Position numbers and translations under genes: made by a program. DNA of 64,000 nt from JANQGG01 sp964642175 (GTDB lineage Bacteria > Bacteroidota > Chlorobiia > Chlorobiales > Chloroherpetonaceae): assembly GCA_964642175.1 (NCBI GenBank), contig CAZXOK010000003.1, forward strand, positions 309,165 to 373,164, read 5' to 3'. This document shows, piece by piece, positions 7,724 through 16,716 of this stretch. The notes under the pieces were generated by a model that worked only from the letters and a program-made list of their open reading frames with translations, made no database searches and was not told where the DNA came from. Position 1 is the stretch's first letter. Every line of letters begins with the position of its first letter.

Positions 7724-7745
7724 AACCGAATATCAACGAAAAAAA

Positions 7746-8075
7746 TTATTTGAGCAAAGCAACCTCTGCTTTGACTTGGGATTCTATAACAGCTTCCACG
7801 CAAATCATGAACTTGAGTACACATGGAACCTTCAGTCGATAGTAAACCTGTTTTCCCCGCTTATCGTCTTCCACAATCCCGGCCTGCTTCAGAACAGCAA
7901 GGTGCTTTGAAATTGTAGAGAAATCTGCATCAATCACATCAGCAAACTCACAGACACAGCGTTCACCATCAGCCAACTGTTCTGCCATCCAGAGTCGAGT
8001 CGGATGGGCCAGTGCCTTTAATACCTTGGCCTTGGCGTCGTATATAAATTTGTCTTTTTCATTCATGGTCTGCAT
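7746..8075 (-). CDS. ArsR family repressor (third)
   Basis: 109 residues. Winged-helix core VLKALAHPTRLWMAEQL (residues 18-34), metal helix GERCVCEFADV with Cys40 and Cys42, recognition helix STISKHLAVL, and a C-terminal segment with Cys85 and Cys92. The CxC in the sensing helix and the extra C-terminal cysteines point to a thiolate-coordinating As(III)-type sensor. It is transcribed toward the ArsP-like permease and most likely controls that operon and itself. Confidence 0.9.
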   Translation of the reverse strand: MQTMNEKDKFIYDAKAKVLKALAHPTRLWMAEQLADGERCVCEFADVIDADFSTISKHLAVLKQAGIVEDDKRGKQVYYRLKVPCVLKFMICVEAVIESQVKAEVALLK

Positions 8076-8085
8076 CTCTTTTTTG

Positions 8086-8108
8086 AATATATGGTAAAAT
8101 AACCAAAT
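8086..8108. promoter_or_regulatory. Possible ArsR operator/promoter of the third ArsR gene
   Basis: TATATGGTAAAATAACCAAATG contains TGGT and ACCA arms 11-20 bases ahead of the ArsR start codon and resembles the element at 7704-7723. Likely autoregulation; not demonstrated. Confidence 0.35.
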
Positions 8109-8120
8109 GTAATAAAGATG

Positions 8121-8509
8121 TCAATAGCGCCTTGTTTTTTTTATGAAAATTGATATTACAGCGGGAATCAAACCCACGTCCGTTCCCTGTTTCGGGATTA
8201 CGGCTTGCGCAGCAAACGGAACGCAAACCACAGTTTTGTCCCGAAGGGACGCCACTGCGAAGCAGAGCACAAAATGCAGAGAATTAAATTTCTCTCGGAG
8301 TTCGGCATCCTGAAGGGATTTGATATGCGGTAAAGTGTTGAATAAACAGGGTTTGTGGATGTGTTTTGGTTTGGAGAACGATTTGGGGTAAGGCTCCGTG
8401 CCCCCCACCACATTTTATTTTTCCCTAAATAAATCTTTATTTTTCGTTTGTTTCTGAATTTTAATTTGATAATAAGACAAAATAAACATCAATTCATACT
8501 TAGAAAAAA
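8121..8509. other. Intergenic region with clustered small hairpins
   Basis: No convincing gene. It contains two perfect short hairpins with GAA loops, GTCCCgaaGGGAC at about 8239-8251 and CTGCgaaGCAG at about 8255-8265, and a TCCC/GGGA stem with a T-arm-like segment nearby (8160-8205). A minus-strand open frame here (8121-8411) has no family resemblance and is treated as chance. The region separates the G+C-rich ars block from the AT-rich debris that follows. Confidence 0.4.
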
Positions 8510-8713
8510 ATGAATATTAAGAAGGAAATAAGACGGTTAAAAGCTTCCCAAAAAATTCAGTTGATTGATTTTATATTTGAAAGTCTGGATAAACCGGATT
8601 TAGATGTTCAGGAGGAATGGATAAAAGAATCTGAAAAACGTTTTGATAACTACAAAACAGGAAAAGTCAAATCATATTCTTATGAAGAAGTGATGAAAAT
8701 GATAGATCAATGA
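8510..8713 (+). CDS. Addiction-module antitoxin (Unstab_antitox-like)
   Basis: 67 residues, acidic and helical, with KEIRRLKASQKIQLIDFIFE at the N-terminus and an EEWIKESEKRFDNYKTGKVKS segment. This matches the small antitoxins (PF09720 type) whose gene precedes a ParE/RelE-like toxin. The stop codon overlaps the toxin ATG (ATGA at 8710), as is usual in these modules. It would bind the toxin and the module promoter. The partner toxin is frameshifted, so the module is probably dead. Confidence 0.8.
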   Translation: MNIKKEIRRLKASQKIQLIDFIFESLDKPDLDVQEEWIKESEKRFDNYKTGKVKSYSYEEVMKMIDQ

Positions 8714-9005
8714 AATTACACTTCATTCATCCCTCAGAATTGGAATTAAAAGAGACCTATAAGTACTATGAAGATCAACTGGCCGGTTTGGGTGATAATT
8801 TTATTGATGAGTTCAATAATACGGTCAAAATAATTCTGAAGCATCCCACACTATGGCTCAAAGTAGGAAAAAGAACCCGAGAGCCATTATAAATAGATAC
8901 CCTTACTTCATACTTTATATCCAAGAGGCCAACATTATTTATATTACCTGTATAGCCCATCAACACAGAAGCCCGGATTATTATGCTGATAGGTTAAATG
9001 AATAA
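8710..9005 (+). pseudogene. ParE/RelE-family toxin, frameshifted
   Basis: The first frame gives MKLHFIHPSELELKETYKYY... to WLKVGKRTREPL and stops at 8892. One base added near 8878-8882 joins it to AIINRYPYFILYIQEANIIY and HRSPDYYADRL, the typical C-terminal half of ParE/RelE toxins (RYPY..LYI, IIYI, HRSP). Restored, the protein would be about 98 residues, the usual length. The break is a single-base loss outside a homopolymer. It is translationally coupled to the antitoxin. Confidence 0.75.
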
Positions 9006-9127
9006 ATATATTTTTATCTCATATAACAAAAAAACATAAATATTTCCACTTAATATCAATAGTTAATTATTTTTATAATTAATTATAAAAAGAATATTAA
9101 AAAAGCATTTGTCTTATGGAAATATAA

Positions 9128-10275
9128 TTATTTGAAGTATCCAAAAGAATTGGGTTAGATAACAATAATATACCTTCTGATATTCTCTTTTTTACAGGTA
9201 CGGGAACATCTGCAGCTGAGCCTTTTGGAATGCATCTTGGCGATGAACTTCATAGGTTGTTACTATATTATTAAACCAATATGACTCTTTATGAAATTGA
9301 CAATTATTTAGAACGTGAAGATGTTTAGTTTGAAAGAACTGTTCAAGTTATAAACGAATTTTTCAAGTATAACAACCCCAATGGAATTTCTTCAAATTCT
9401 TTTGATGAAATTTTTCAAGAGATATTTATTGTTAGAAAAAATGAGAACTGGAAACAGGAAAATGATTATCATAGGTATTTTAGAACGCATATTCAGAAAG
9501 GTGGAAAACATTTTACTGTTAATTTAGATCAATATATAGAACTAGAGGCTGATCAAACTCAAATATCTCCTGTTCTAACTCAGAGAGATATTAACGATTC
9601 TGACGAACCTGATTTAGATATTAATGCCGAACCAAATCTTTTATGTAAAACACATGATGATCATATTAATTCATTTCTGGGTACACAAGGCTATTTAGAA
9701 AGAGCAATAACAAAAGGATTGCCGCAAAGAGCCATAACTTTTTTTGATACTCAATTAAATTCAGATAAAACAGTGGTTTTTGTTGGTTATGGTGGCGTTG
9801 ATAAGTTCGATGTTACGCGATATTTTGCTGAAAAACAAAATGGTGTTATTTTAAGCACAACTGCATTATGGATAATAGAATTCATATTCCTGAAGAAAAA
9901 TCAATAGATAAACATACGATTTTATCGAAATTCAAAAAACTGATGCTGATTAAATGTTCTCCTGAAATAATATTGAGTAGCTTGTTTGACAATAATTATC
10001 CTATTGTTCGTAATGCTCATAGAAATGGAGGCTATCGGTGGGAGTTAGAAAATATATTTAGGTTAAATAATATAAATGTTACTATTGATGATGGAAGCAT
10101 AATTAGGCAAAGACTAATGAACTAAGAAGTTAACATTAAATATGAAAATATAGTACGATTTGAGAATGACATGAAACACAATAAAAATAATTTGATTACC
10201 GAAATAATTGCTTTTGAAGAAAAACTCGAGATTCGTCAAATATATTTGGCATATAATTTTTTATGGCGGCTATAA
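9128..10275 (+). pseudogene. Decayed SIR2-domain protein gene
   Basis: One frame from 9128 reads DILFFTGTGTSAAEPFGMHLGDEL, a SIR2 NAD-binding opening (TGxGTS...PFG), then has stops at 9272 (TAA) and 9326 (TAG), continues through FTVNLDQYIELEADQ and VVFVGYGGVDKFDVTRYF (a SIR2-like GYGG.D segment), and near 9868 the coding potential passes to another frame that continues to 10125 and, after a further stop, to 10275. The region is AT-rich like the toxin-antitoxin genes before it. It is a remnant of a defence-type SIR2 gene; no working product is expected. Confidence 0.6.
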
Positions 10276-10434
10276 TGTCTGTTAAAATAAAGGCACTACA
10301 AAGGAATGCATCTCCACCATTTGTTGAATACTTTTTTGACACACCCAAATTCAAAGAATTCCACCTCTTTATACCAAACCCCAGAAATATTTTTTATCTT
10401 GCCACCATATTTTTAATCAAATTGAGCAGTTAAA

Positions 10435-10962
10435 ATGGAGAAAATGCATTCGCCGTGGCGGCAGATATACATGGATTCGTTCAAGGAAGACGAGCCCAAG
10501 AACAAAGGTAAAGACGGTAAATCCATCTTTTCGGATATCCCGCCCGAAGAAGACGAAAAACGCATGGTGCTTTACCGTGGCAAAACCGCGTTTGTGATCA
10601 TGAATTTGTACCCGTATAACTGCGGCCACATGATGATTATCCCATACAAACAAAGCCCACATATGTCGGATCTGGATAATGAAACCCGCCTGGAGATCAT
10701 GCAGTTGATTGAAGTAGGCATGGAAGCCTTGCAACGCGTGATGCATCCGCATGGGTTTAACATGGGTGCCAACCTTGGCGAGGTGGCCGGTGGCAGTGTC
10801 GATTCTCATCTGCATTTTCACGTGGTGCCGCGTTGGGGCGGCGATACCAACTTTATGCCTATTTTAGGGGATACCAAAGTAATTTCTAACGATATGCAAA
10901 AAGCATATCAAGATATTAAAAAAGCCATTGAAGATATTATGTCTACCAAATTCTTTCGTTAA
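10435..10962 (+). CDS. HIT-family nucleotide hydrolase/phosphorylase
   Basis: 175 residues. The catalytic HIT motif is HLHFHVVPRW at residues 125-134 (His125, His127, His129), preceded by GHMMIIPYKQSPHMSDLD (the conserved N-terminal half) and NMGANLGEVAGGSVDSH. HIT proteins of this length act on Ap4A-like or AMP-linked substrates. The start at 10435 is the first ATG and gives the usual spacing to the conserved core. It is the first gene of the intact core region; the next gene starts 12 bases downstream. Confidence 0.88.
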   Translation: MEKMHSPWRQIYMDSFKEDEPKNKGKDGKSIFSDIPPEEDEKRMVLYRGKTAFVIMNLYPYNCGHMMIIPYKQSPHMSDLDNETRLEIMQLIEVGMEALQRVMHPHGFNMGANLGEVAGGSVDSHLHFHVVPRWGGDTNFMPILGDTKVISNDMQKAYQDIKKAIEDIMSTKFFR

Positions 10963-10974
10963 AACATCCGAAAA

Positions 10975-12189
10975 ATGAAACGAGAACGTAACCGTCTTTT
11001 GGCTCAACTCTTTTTGATTATTCCCTTGCTTAGTATTGTTATGGCATGTTCAGACCAAACCTCAGATCCGGAAATTCCTGTTGATCCCTATCGTGGCCGG
11101 TTAATTTCCTCAAGCTTTGACGCTGAGTACAACCCAAATATTATTTCAGAGTTGCTCAATACAATCGGTTACGATTTTGATACGGTGTATGCGGTTAAAG
11201 TCTATATAGTCCGTTATCAAACCATCACCGTGGATGGCGAGTTCACCACAGCCAGCGGAATTGTTGCTGTTCCTAAGTTATCGGCCTCAACATTGCCGCT
11301 GTTAAGCTACCAACACGGCACCATTTTAAAACGCCAAAAAGCCCCATCCAGTCTGGGTCCGGATATTGTTGGCATTGGTGTGGCCTCGCAGGGTTATGTG
11401 GTTTCTATTCCGGATTACCTGGGCCTGGGTACTTCTCCGGGATTGCATCCCTATGTGCATGCCTCTTCACTGGCATCGGCCTCATTGGATATGATTGGGG
11501 CCTCTAAAGAATTGGCTGCTTCCAAATCCATAGCGTTGCAGGATTCCTTGTTTTTAATCGGGTATTCCGAAGGGGGATATGCAACCATGGCGTTGCATAA
11601 AGAAATTCAGACCAATCATGCGTTTGAATACCCCATAAAAGCCAGCGCACCCATGGCCGGGCCATACGATCTTTCGGATATTACAAAAGATACCCTCTTG
11701 TCTGATACGCCGCATCCCTCGCCGGGATATGTGCCGTATGTTTTTTTTGCTTACAACCAGATCTACAATTTATACAACGATCTTTCAGCGGTCTTTAAAG
11801 CACCTTACGATACAACGCTTGTGGAACTGTTCGATGGCGAAACGGAGCTCAGTGACATTAATGCCCAGTTGCCGCCTGTACCAAAAGATATGTTTACCGA
11901 AAGTTTTATTTCGGATTCTCTGAGCAACCCCGACAATCGTTTTGTGCAAAAACTCAAGCTCAACGATCTGTATGATTGGAAGCCCGAGGCGCCCATGTAC
12001 CTGTTTCATTCAAAAGAGGACGACCAGGTGCCTTACCTCAATACCGTTAAAGCGTATAACCAGTTCAAGATGAATGGTGCCACCGGAATTCAAATAGATA
12101 CGTCGAATGATGGTTCGCACACCGAGGCTTCCAGGGCGATGATCCCACGGGCAATGGCGTGGTTTGAGCAATTCAGAACAGGGGATTAG
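10975..12189 (+). CDS. Secreted alpha/beta-hydrolase lipoprotein (secretory-lipase-like)
   Basis: 404 residues. The N-terminus is a lipoprotein signal with lipobox IVMAC (Cys25). The body has the alpha/beta-hydrolase pattern: YQHGTI for the oxyanion region, VSIPDYLGLGTSPGLHPYVH, the nucleophile elbow GYSEGG with Ser198, an acid candidate at EDDQVPY (about residue 349) and a histidine at GSHTEA near the end. This resembles secretory lipases/esterases that act on acyl esters outside the cytoplasm. The substrate is not visible. It lies 12 bases after the HIT gene and 8 bases before a methyltransferase gene, so co-transcription is likely. Confidence 0.78.
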   Translation: MKRERNRLLAQLFLIIPLLSIVMACSDQTSDPEIPVDPYRGRLISSSFDAEYNPNIISELLNTIGYDFDTVYAVKVYIVRYQTITVDGEFTTASGIVAVPKLSASTLPLLSYQHGTILKRQKAPSSLGPDIVGIGVASQGYVVSIPDYLGLGTSPGLHPYVHASSLASASLDMIGASKELAASKSIALQDSLFLIGYSEGGYATMALHKEIQTNHAFEYPIKASAPMAGPYDLSDITKDTLLSDTPHPSPGYVPYVFFAYNQIYNLYNDLSAVFKAPYDTTLVELFDGETELSDINAQLPPVPKDMFTESFISDSLSNPDNRFVQKLKLNDLYDWKPEAPMYLFHSKEDDQVPYLNTVKAYNQFKMNGATGIQIDTSNDGSHTEASRAMIPRAMAWFEQFRTGD

Positions 12190-12197
12190 ACGATTGC

Positions 12198-13148
12198 ATG
12201 GAAACCATCACTTGCCCTATTTCAGGTTCGGATGAAACCCGGCCGTTTCTGGCATTAAAAGATCGATTTGATCCTGAGGGCCACGAAGAGTGGCTTGTTC
12301 AGCAATCCACAAAAAGCGGGCTGGTGTATTTGAATCCCCGTCCCGATCAGGAGGAAATCAAAACATATTACCAGTCGGAAGCCTACGATCCGTTTGTATC
12401 CACGGCAAGCAAGCCAACCTTAACCCAGACCATTTATCAAAGTCTTCGAAGGTGGATATCGCTTCGCACCAAAGCCCGGTCGGTGTTGGATCGTACCGGT
12501 TTTTATCCAAGTGGCCGGTACCGCGTTCTGGAGATCGGATGCGCCACAGGGGAGTTTCTGGCTGAGCTCCAGAAAGCGGCCAAGCCTGCCATTTTGCGTT
12601 GCACGGGGGTTGAGCCTTCGGAATCGGCGGCTAAATATGCCCGTGATACCTATGGCTTGAATGTCTTGCAGGGCGAGCTTTTAAGCGTTGATATCCCTGA
12701 GAACATGGATCTGGTGTTGATGTGGCACTCCCTCGAGCATATTCACCGGATTAACGACACCCTGGATATGATCCATGATATCCTCAAACCAGGTGGTCTT
12801 TTGTGTGTTGCAATGCCGAATCTCGAGAGTTCCGATGCCCGTTTTTATGGATCAGACTGGGTCGCCTACGATGCCCCGCGGCACCTGTATCATTTTTCAC
12901 CCATTACTTTTGAAAAACTTCTTAAGCACCACCGTTTTTCAGTTGTGGATATGACCGCCCTGCCGATCGATAGTTTTTATAACACAGTTTTAAGTGAAGG
13001 CATACGTGCCGGAAAATCAGGCAAAAGCCTTTCGCCACAAGCCTACCTGAGGGCTTTATGGCTGGGCCTTGGCGCAGCTATAGAAGGGTATCATCCAGCC
13101 AAAGCCTCCAGCGTGCTGTATTTTATTCGCAAATCCACCGGGCATTAA
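12198..13148 (+). CDS. SAM-dependent methyltransferase (Methyltransf_23-like)
   Basis: 316 residues. An N-terminal segment begins CPISGSDETRPF and has GLVYLNPRP, similar to the short recognition part in sugar or surface-polymer methyltransferases. Motif I is VLEIGCATGEF near residue 110, followed by CTGVEPSESAAKYA, DLVLMWHSLEHI and ILKPGGLLCVAMPN, and a DAPRHLYHFS block typical of the Methyltransf_23 group. No membrane segment. The substrate is unknown; cell-surface sugar or small molecule is an inference from the family. Confidence 0.82.
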   Translation: METITCPISGSDETRPFLALKDRFDPEGHEEWLVQQSTKSGLVYLNPRPDQEEIKTYYQSEAYDPFVSTASKPTLTQTIYQSLRRWISLRTKARSVLDRTGFYPSGRYRVLEIGCATGEFLAELQKAAKPAILRCTGVEPSESAAKYARDTYGLNVLQGELLSVDIPENMDLVLMWHSLEHIHRINDTLDMIHDILKPGGLLCVAMPNLESSDARFYGSDWVAYDAPRHLYHFSPITFEKLLKHHRFSVVDMTALPIDSFYNTVLSEGIRAGKSGKSLSPQAYLRALWLGLGAAIEGYHPAKASSVLYFIRKSTGH

Positions 13149-13247
13149 AAATCTAAAAAGGGTGCTGAATTAATTTGGGGCTTTTTACGGGAAAGTTATC
13201 TTTAGATCTTTTCAGGTTACCAGGTTTATAATCAAATCATTTCTTAC

Positions 13248-15512
13248 ATGATCAATATTTCAAAGGTTTTAGCTGAGGAGTTTTCCGTTCAGCTTTCCCA
13301 GGTTAAACACACACTTGAGTTATTTAATGAAGGCGCCACCGTCCCGTTTATCGCCCGTTACCGCAAGGAGCGCACCGGCGGACTGGACGAAATACAATTG
13401 CGGGATATTTCGGACCGCTATACCTATTTGAGCGAACTTGAAGAGCGCAAAGAAACAATCCTAAAAACGATTGATGAACAAGGCAAGCTTACCGATGAGC
13501 TAAAAGCTAAAATCGAGAGTTGTTTAAAGAAAACCGAACTTGAGGATTTATACCTCCCTTATAAACCTAAAAAGAAAACACGGGCTACCCAGGCCATAGA
13601 GAAAGGGTTGGAACCGCTCAGCCAGATCATCAAATCGCTCAATCAGCCCGATGTTACGGATGTTGATTTGCAATCGCAGGCCCAGGCATTTATTTCTGAA
13701 GAAAAAGGGGTGGCAGATGCAAAAGCAGCCCTGGAAGGTGCCCGGGATATTCTGGCTGAAGAAGTTGCCGAGGTGGCCGAGTATCGTGCTCATTTGCGTG
13801 AGTATTTCATTTCCGAAGGTGCATTCGCGGCAGATATAAAAAGTGATTTTGAAGAAGGCTCTACAAAGTTCGAAATGTATCGCAACTATGCCTGCAAAGT
13901 TAAAGATATTAAGCCTCACAACATGCTGGCTATTCGCCGGGGTGAAGCCGAAGGTATTCTGAATTTTTCATTGGATTTTGATGAATCCGTGGTGCTGGGA
14001 TACCTCGAAAAAAATGAGATTAAAACAACCCATCCGGAGTTAAAAGCGTTTTTAAGCGAGATGCTCAGCGATGCCTTTCATCGATTGATGAAAACGGCAC
14101 TCACCGGGGAAGTTCGCCTGGAAAAACGCCTGCAGGCCGATGAAGAGTCCATAAAAACGTTTGAAGCAAACCTGAAAGAATTACTGCTCTCGAGCCCGGC
14201 CGGGATGAAACCCACTCTGGGTGTTGACCCGGGATTTCGTACCGGTTGCAAAGTGGTGGTGGTTTCAAAAACCGGCACCTTGCTGGAGCATCACACCATT
14301 TACCCGCATACCGGCCAGCAGAAACGGGCCGAAGCCATGCAAACGCTCACAGACCTCTGCCGGAAACATCATATTGAGTTGATAGCCATTGGTAATGGCA
14401 CGGCAGGGCGGGAAACCGACGACTTTGTAAAAGAGTCTGTAGAAAAGCTGGATCAAAAACTTGTTAAAGTGATGGTGAATGAATCGGGGGCATCGGTCTA
14501 TTCGGCAAGCCAGGTGGCCATTGATGAGTTTCCCGACCTGGATGTTACCATCCGCGGCGCAGTAAGTATAGCCCGACGTTTGCAGGATCCGCTGGCCGAA
14601 CTGGTAAAAATCGAGCCTAAATCCATTGGCGTAGGCCAGTACCAGCACGATGTAGATCAGAAATTGCTAAAGAAAAAGCTTGAAGAAACTGTGGAAAGCT
14701 GTGTCAACTTCGTTGGTGTGGATTTGAATACAGCATCAAAAGAACTGCTGGGATATGTATCGGGTGTAACGCCGAGCATAGCAAAAAATGTAGTGGCCTA
14801 CCGCGAAAAGCATGGCGAGTTCAAAAACCGCCAGCAGCTTCTGGATGTTGATAAGTATGGCCCGAAAACCTTTGAGCAATCGGCCGGGTTTCTGCGTATC
14901 CGCAATGGCGAAAATCCACTGGATAATACAGCGGTTCATCCCGAAAGCTATGCCATTGTAGCAATTATTGCCAAAGATATTGAGGTATCATTAGACCAGG
15001 TAACCGCCATTTCAGAAAAAATTCAGAGTGTTGATATTAAAAAGTATGTCACTGAAACGGTTGGTGAGCCCACCTTGCTCGAAATACTGGCAGAGCTTAA
15101 AAAACCCGGCCGCGATCCACGTGAGAAGTTTCGATATGCCGAGTTTGATGAACATATCAAAACCATGAACGACTTATCTCCCGGAATGAAACTTGAAGGC
15201 GAGGTGACCAACGTAACCGATTTTGGGGCATTTGTTGATATCGGTGTGCATCAGGATGGCCTGATACATATTTCCGAGCTTGCCGATCAGTTTGTTAAAG
15301 ATCCGAAAGATGCCGTTAAAGTGGGCCAGATTGTAAAAGTTCGGGTATTAGATGTAAATTTAGAACTCAAACGCATTAGCTTGTCAATGAAGTCTGAGTC
15401 GGCCGGTGGCGGCAAGCGCAAATCTTCTAAGAGCAAGCAAAAAGGTAAAAAAGCATCAGAAGAAAAAAAGTTTACTTTGGATGATCTGAAAGCTAAATTC
15501 AACTCCAGGTAA
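13248..15512 (+). CDS. tex: Tex-family RNA-binding transcription accessory protein
   Basis: 754 residues, full length for Tex. The N-terminal helical region contains ATVPFIARYRKERTGGLDE and EDLYLPYKPKKKTRA, then a YqgF/RNase H-like domain (LGVDPGFRTGCKVVVV, IAIGNGTAGRETD, SVYSASQVAIDEFP), a helix-hairpin-helix segment with LLGYVSGVTPSIAKNVVAYR, and an S1 RNA-binding domain at about residues 645-720 (GAFVDIGVHQDGLIHISEL). The tail is basic and low-complexity. Tex influences transcription and binds RNA. It is an independent gene with 99 bases upstream. Confidence 0.95.
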   Translation: MINISKVLAEEFSVQLSQVKHTLELFNEGATVPFIARYRKERTGGLDEIQLRDISDRYTYLSELEERKETILKTIDEQGKLTDELKAKIESCLKKTELEDLYLPYKPKKKTRATQAIEKGLEPLSQIIKSLNQPDVTDVDLQSQAQAFISEEKGVADAKAALEGARDILAEEVAEVAEYRAHLREYFISEGAFAADIKSDFEEGSTKFEMYRNYACKVKDIKPHNMLAIRRGEAEGILNFSLDFDESVVLGYLEKNEIKTTHPELKAFLSEMLSDAFHRLMKTALTGEVRLEKRLQADEESIKTFEANLKELLLSSPAGMKPTLGVDPGFRTGCKVVVVSKTGTLLEHHTIYPHTGQQKRAEAMQTLTDLCRKHHIELIAIGNGTAGRETDDFVKESVEKLDQKLVKVMVNESGASVYSASQVAIDEFPDLDVTIRGAVSIARRLQDPLAELVKIEPKSIGVGQYQHDVDQKLLKKKLEETVESCVNFVGVDLNTASKELLGYVSGVTPSIAKNVVAYREKHGEFKNRQQLLDVDKYGPKTFEQSAGFLRIRNGENPLDNTAVHPESYAIVAIIAKDIEVSLDQVTAISEKIQSVDIKKYVTETVGEPTLLEILAELKKPGRDPREKFRYAEFDEHIKTMNDLSPGMKLEGEVTNVTDFGAFVDIGVHQDGLIHISELADQFVKDPKDAVKVGQIVKVRVLDVNLELKRISLSMKSESAGGGKRKSSKSKQKGKKASEEKKFTLDDLKAKFNSR

Positions 15513-15532
15513 CCTCTTAACCCAGTTATGAT

Positions 15533-16579
15533 ATGTTTGAATTGTCATTTCAAATTGATGATTTAATAGCCATTGGCATAACCCTTGGGATTGCAGTAGC
15601 AATCTCAGTTGGGCTTTTACTGATATCCAAATTGATTTTTTGGCGCCTGAATACAATCGTTTCTAAAGCTGAAAATTGGGTGGCGCCAGCTATAATCATC
15701 AGCCTTCATCATACCCGCTTTTTCTTTTTTTTTACGATTGGTCTTTACAGTACCCTAAGATGGATAGCAGGACTGCCAAAACCCATGGAGCAGTTTGTAA
15801 ATAAGCTTCTGATTCTGTTCCTACTGTTACAGCTTGGCTTTTGGATTTTTGAATTTATCAGCGCTTGGGTAAAACTATATCGTGAAAAAAATCTTGAGGC
15901 CAATGCAGAAGATGTAACAACAATTTCGGCGCTTGGTTTTTTGTTAAAACTCACGGCAGGCCTTTTGCTTTTCTTGCTTGTACTGGCAAATTTTGGCGTG
16001 GATGTAACAGCTCTGATTGCCGGTTTGGGTGTGGGAGGTATAGCTATTGCACTGGCCACACAAAATATCCTTGGGGATTTATTTGCCTCGATTTCAATTG
16101 CACTGGACAAACCTTTTGTTATTGGTGATTTTGTCATCATCGACACTTTCATGGGCACTGTTGAATATATTGGCCTTGAAACCACGCGTCTGAGAAGTTT
16201 GTCTGGTGAGCAGATAATTATTTCCAATGCAGATTTAATAAAAAGCCGGATCCGTAACTATAAACGCATGCAGGAACGTCGGGTGCTGTTCAAATTTGGT
16301 ATCACCTATCAAACACCATACGATAAAGTGGCCCGGGTTTCCGGATTGGTTAAGGATATTGTATCGTTAGAACCGGAAGTTCGCTTCGATAGGGTGCATT
16401 TTCAGAGTTATGGTGATTTTGCCCTCATTTATGAAGTGGTCTATTACGTGTTATCACCACAATACATTGTATTCATGGACATAAATGAACGCATAAACCT
16501 CAATATCATGAAAACATTTCAGGACGAACAGATTGAATTTGCTTACCCAACACAAACTGTTTATGTAAAGCAGCAATAA
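15533..16579 (+). CDS. Small-conductance mechanosensitive channel (MscS family)
   Basis: 348 residues. Several N-terminal membrane segments (about 10-35, 60-85, 92-110, 130-150) lead to the pore-lining helix and the MscS signature GVGGIAIALATQNILGDLFA, then LDKPFVIGDFV and VEYIGLETTRLRS of the beta domain, and a C-terminal cytoplasmic domain. It would open under membrane tension and release solutes. It begins 20 bases after tex, in the same direction. Confidence 0.92.
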   Translation: MFELSFQIDDLIAIGITLGIAVAISVGLLLISKLIFWRLNTIVSKAENWVAPAIIISLHHTRFFFFFTIGLYSTLRWIAGLPKPMEQFVNKLLILFLLLQLGFWIFEFISAWVKLYREKNLEANAEDVTTISALGFLLKLTAGLLLFLLVLANFGVDVTALIAGLGVGGIAIALATQNILGDLFASISIALDKPFVIGDFVIIDTFMGTVEYIGLETTRLRSLSGEQIIISNADLIKSRIRNYKRMQERRVLFKFGITYQTPYDKVARVSGLVKDIVSLEPEVRFDRVHFQSYGDFALIYEVVYYVLSPQYIVFMDINERINLNIMKTFQDEQIEFAYPTQTVYVKQQ

Positions 16580-16716
16580 TAGCTTTTCTTATGGCCCCCG
16601 GAGGCTTTACCCCGGCTGAAACTCCTAACAAGAATCCTAAAGCCATTTTAAACCAATAACCTAACACATCGGGTATCTTTTAAAGCCGGCTCTCGTTTTT
16701 AATAGATATAGAACAG

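Noticed and set aside
8160..8205. Possible tRNA or tmRNA 3' fragment on the minus strand (T-arm-like segment)
   Set aside because: The T-loop lacks the invariant C, no CCA end or acceptor stem follows and no other arms fold, so an RNA gene cannot be supported.
13548..15656. Several minus-strand open frames within tex and mscS
   Set aside because: Antisense to genes with complete, well-conserved domains.
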